Origin: Paenibacillus faecalis
GTDB lineage: Bacteria > Bacillota > Bacilli > Paenibacillales > Paenibacillaceae
Assembly (NCBI RefSeq): GCF_900289175.1
Contig: NZ_LT985747.1
Span: 987,745 to 1,051,744 of the forward strand
Length of the DNA: 64,000 nucleotides
Reading direction: 5' to 3'
This document shows, one piece after another, positions 62,259 to 64,000 of this stretch (positions are counted from its first letter, which is position 1; every line of letters starts with the position of its first letter). Made by a program: the position numbers and the translations under genes. The notes under the pieces are model-generated. The model did no database searches. It was not told the origin of the DNA and saw only the letters and a list, made by a program, of their open reading frames with translations.

Positions 62259-62524
62259 GATTCGTCCTCCTCAATTACGTTGCTCATTACAAGCTTCTTA
62301 CACTTCGCCCAGGTTACCCGAAAACTGTTCATTCGGGTATAAAAGCAATTAGGAAAGTTGAGTATATCATTTTGACTCTTATTGTACCATCTGTATGGAT
62401 TCTTTTCCACAATACGATATTAATTTCTATACGGACTAGGAACATCCTTCATGCATTATGTCCTTTATATGAGGGGTTATAACCGGAAGAGAACCATTTG
62501 AAGCAAAGGGCGGCTTCGATCCAG

Positions 62525-62559
62525 CAAAAAACCGGAACCCCATCTTCTGGAATCCCGGT
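62525..62559 (-). terminator. Terminator after the butanediol dehydrogenase-like gene
   Basis: Minus strand ACCGGGATTCCA pairs along all 12 positions (with G-U pairs) with TGGGGTTCCGGT around GAAGA, then TTTTTTGC. Confidence 0.88.
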
Positions 62560-62575
62560 CTGTCATATCCCTTAT

Positions 62576-63619
62576 TTACGCTTTAACAAGAATTTTCACT
62601 TGATTTTTCTCTTTGAGCAATGCTTCAAAGCCTTGATCAATCACTTCGTCCAATGTAATTTTCTTGGTTACCAGTTTATCAGCGGAGAAGAAACCTTTCT
62701 CCATCAAGCTGATCACAGCCGGGAATACATCCCGATATCCGATAATCCCGGTTACAGAGCGTTCTTTGTTCACGATAATATTCGGCTGGATGGATGCTTC
62801 CTGTTCAAAAATGCTGACAATCATCGTTTCTCCGCCAATTTTAGTGGAATGGATCGCCTGACTCAATACCGCTGGAACACCGGTAACTTCAAAGGCGACA
62901 TCGACACCGCCATCGGTCCGCTTATGTAATTCTTCCACCACATCATATTGCTTTGGATCAATAACAATCGCACCGAATTCCGCAGCTTTCTGCTTCCGCT
63001 CCTCCGAAAGCTCTACCGCATAAATCTCGGATGCTCCGGATGCTTTCAGCGCCTCAATGACAAGCAAACCGATCGGGCCTGTTCCAAATACAACCGCCTT
63101 GTCACCCACTTTGAGCTTACTGCTTCGCACCGAGTGCAGAGCAACGGCAGCTGGCTCAACCAGGGCTCCCTGCTCAAAAGAGATCGCCTCCGGAATTTTA
63201 TGTATCATCACTTCTGGTATGGATGCATATTCAGAAAATCCGCCGCCACCGCCCGCCAATCCATAAAAGCCCATCTTATCGCACAGATTATACTTGCCTT
63301 GTCTGCACGCATCACATGTTCCGCATGAATAAATCGGCTCAACCACGACGCGGTCCCCAACGCTTGCTCTTGTTACACCTTCACCCACCTCAACGACTTG
63401 TCCGGAAAATTCATGCCCCATGACAATCGGAGCTTTATCGCCGCTAAGCGGATGATTCTCAGTAGGGATAAAGATCGGCCCGGCCGTATATTCGTGCAAA
63501 TCACTGCCGCATATACCGCACCATTCCACTTTTATTTTAACTTGGCCTTTGGAGGGCTTTGGCTCCTCAATGTTGTCCAATCTCAAATCCTTAGCAGCAT
63601 GCCATCTCAAAGCTTTCAT
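62576..63619 (-). CDS. bdhA: Zinc-dependent 2,3-butanediol dehydrogenase-like enzyme
   Basis: A 347-residue medium-chain dehydrogenase. Catalytic zinc region VEWCGICGSDLHEY (about 32-45) and GHEFSGQVVEVGEGV; structural zinc cysteines in CGTCDACRQGKYNLC (about 95-109); NAD-binding AVVFGTGPIGLLVIEALKASGA (about 172-193). The FIPTENHPLSGDKAPIVMGHEF insert is typical of BdhA, which reduces acetoin or oxidises 2,3-butanediol. ATG 63619 has GGGAGA upstream, better than the start three codons earlier. Confidence 0.9.
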   Translation of the reverse strand: MKALRWHAAKDLRLDNIEEPKPSKGQVKIKVEWCGICGSDLHEYTAGPIFIPTENHPLSGDKAPIVMGHEFSGQVVEVGEGVTRASVGDRVVVEPIYSCGTCDACRQGKYNLCDKMGFYGLAGGGGGFSEYASIPEVMIHKIPEAISFEQGALVEPAAVALHSVRSSKLKVGDKAVVFGTGPIGLLVIEALKASGASEIYAVELSEERKQKAAEFGAIVIDPKQYDVVEELHKRTDGGVDVAFEVTGVPAVLSQAIHSTKIGGETMIVSIFEQEASIQPNIIVNKERSVTGIIGYRDVFPAVISLMEKGFFSADKLVTKKITLDEVIDQGFEALLKEKNQVKILVKA

Positions 63620-63792
63620 TAAAATCATCTCCCGATTATTTTTTGAACGCTCACAATAATAACTCTACTAACTATTTAAAAAATAAACAAATGCAATTTA
63701 TTATACTAATGTTAATTAAGTTCAATTTTTTACATTTAATTGTTTAATATCGACAAAATCATTTAAAAATCGACGCACTTCACACATTATTC

Positions 63793-63845
63793 AAAAAAAA
63801 CTCCCGCCCTTGCAAGTGGATGAACCTACCTGCAAAGACGGGAGT
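63793..63845 (-). terminator. Terminator of the gene entering from the right
   Basis: Minus strand ACTCCCG and CGGGAGT arms, with an inner TGCA...TGCA pairing, followed by TTTTTTTT. It lies 31 bases after the stop at 63876. Confidence 0.88.
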
Positions 63846-63875
63846 AGAAAATGACGATAAGCTATCCCACCATAT

Positions 63876-63998
63876 TTAACGTGAATTCCGATTTTTCGCT
63901 CTGAGCAGGCGATCCATTGCGGATTCGCCCTGCTCATCCGCAGCCTGCGCCTTGCCGCCGGATGGCTTCGGCGGCGGGCTTGCCGAGCGCCCGCCGCT
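63876..63998 (-). CDS. C-terminal end of an unknown gene (partial)
   Basis: The last 40 codons of a minus-strand gene that continues beyond the window. The frame encodes SGGRSASPPPKPSGGKAQAA, an acidic step DEQGESA, then a basic tail MDRLLRAKNRNSR and TAA. A Gly/Ser/Pro linker plus basic end suggests a multidomain protein, but the family cannot be told. A terminator follows the stop at once, which supports the frame. The region is visibly GC-richer than its surroundings. Confidence 0.6.
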   Translation of the reverse strand, partial: SGGRSASPPPKPSGGKAQAADEQGESAMDRLLRAKNRNSR

Positions 63999-64000
63999 GC

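Overview
The window is chromosomal DNA from a low-to-mid GC Gram-positive bacterium, very probably a Paenibacillus (family Paenibacillaceae). Pointers are the AUC-started infC with an L20-type leader, the Bacillus-type pairs ytqA-ytqB and btuFCD behind a cobalamin riboswitch, the mtlA-mtlR-mtlF-mtlD order, a GH18 chitinase with CBM5/12 and FnIII modules, a stalk-domain (copper amine oxidase N-terminal-like) secreted protein, and an LplABC-type sugar importer next to a membrane-spanning AraC regulator. No rRNA, tRNA, phage, insertion sequence or CRISPR array was seen.

Layout. 1-1014: infC-rpmI-rplT operon (minus) with promoter, leader and attenuator; rplT only begins at the left edge. 1044-9229: housekeeping and envelope genes (membrane GT2 glycosyltransferase, UgtP-like glucosyltransferase, trmB, ytqA-ytqB, manA, a lipase-like hydrolase). 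9455-13240: ArsR regulator with a SulP transporter, then a secreted chitinase. 13999-20239: a 54-residue acidic protein, a B12-binding radical SAM protein, recQ, an RluA-family pseudouridine synthase and speD. 20340-29436: a carbohydrate/sulfate-ester island of two Cys-type sulfatases, a solute-binding lipoprotein, two permeases and an AraC regulator. 29631-36163: metallo-hydrolase, unknown protein, catE with its Rrf2 regulator, acetyltransferase, Xaa-Pro peptidase and tcyP. 36364-39732: btuFCD with riboswitch. 39763-44942: mannitol PTS operon. 45228-48286: lplJ, a ydjM-like membrane protein with a LexA box, and a HAD phosphatase. 48364-49628: a two-gene unit encoding a TIR-domain protein (PF10137-like) and a small basic protein, the best candidate for an undescribed defence module. 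49861-64000: acetyltransferase, sulfate ABC operon cysT-cysW-cysA-sbp, yjbQ, a tetR gene, yigZ, pgi, an oxidoreductase, the stalk-domain protein, tkt, a 2,3-butanediol dehydrogenase-like gene and the C-terminal end of an unknown gene.

How parts fit. Carbon entry is well represented: mannitol (mtl) gives fructose-6-phosphate, which meets manA, pgi and tkt; chitinase and the sulfatase island feed external glycans, and both carry cre-like sites. Sulfur is represented by cysTWA-sbp, tcyP, possibly SulP, and the sulfatases. Regulation visible in the DNA includes a B12 riboswitch, an L20-type attenuator, a matched pair of Rrf2 operators in front of catE and its regulator, and a LexA box on the ydjM-like promoter. 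Starts were reassigned where a ribosome-binding site decided them; functions are from family resemblance and were not tested by database search.
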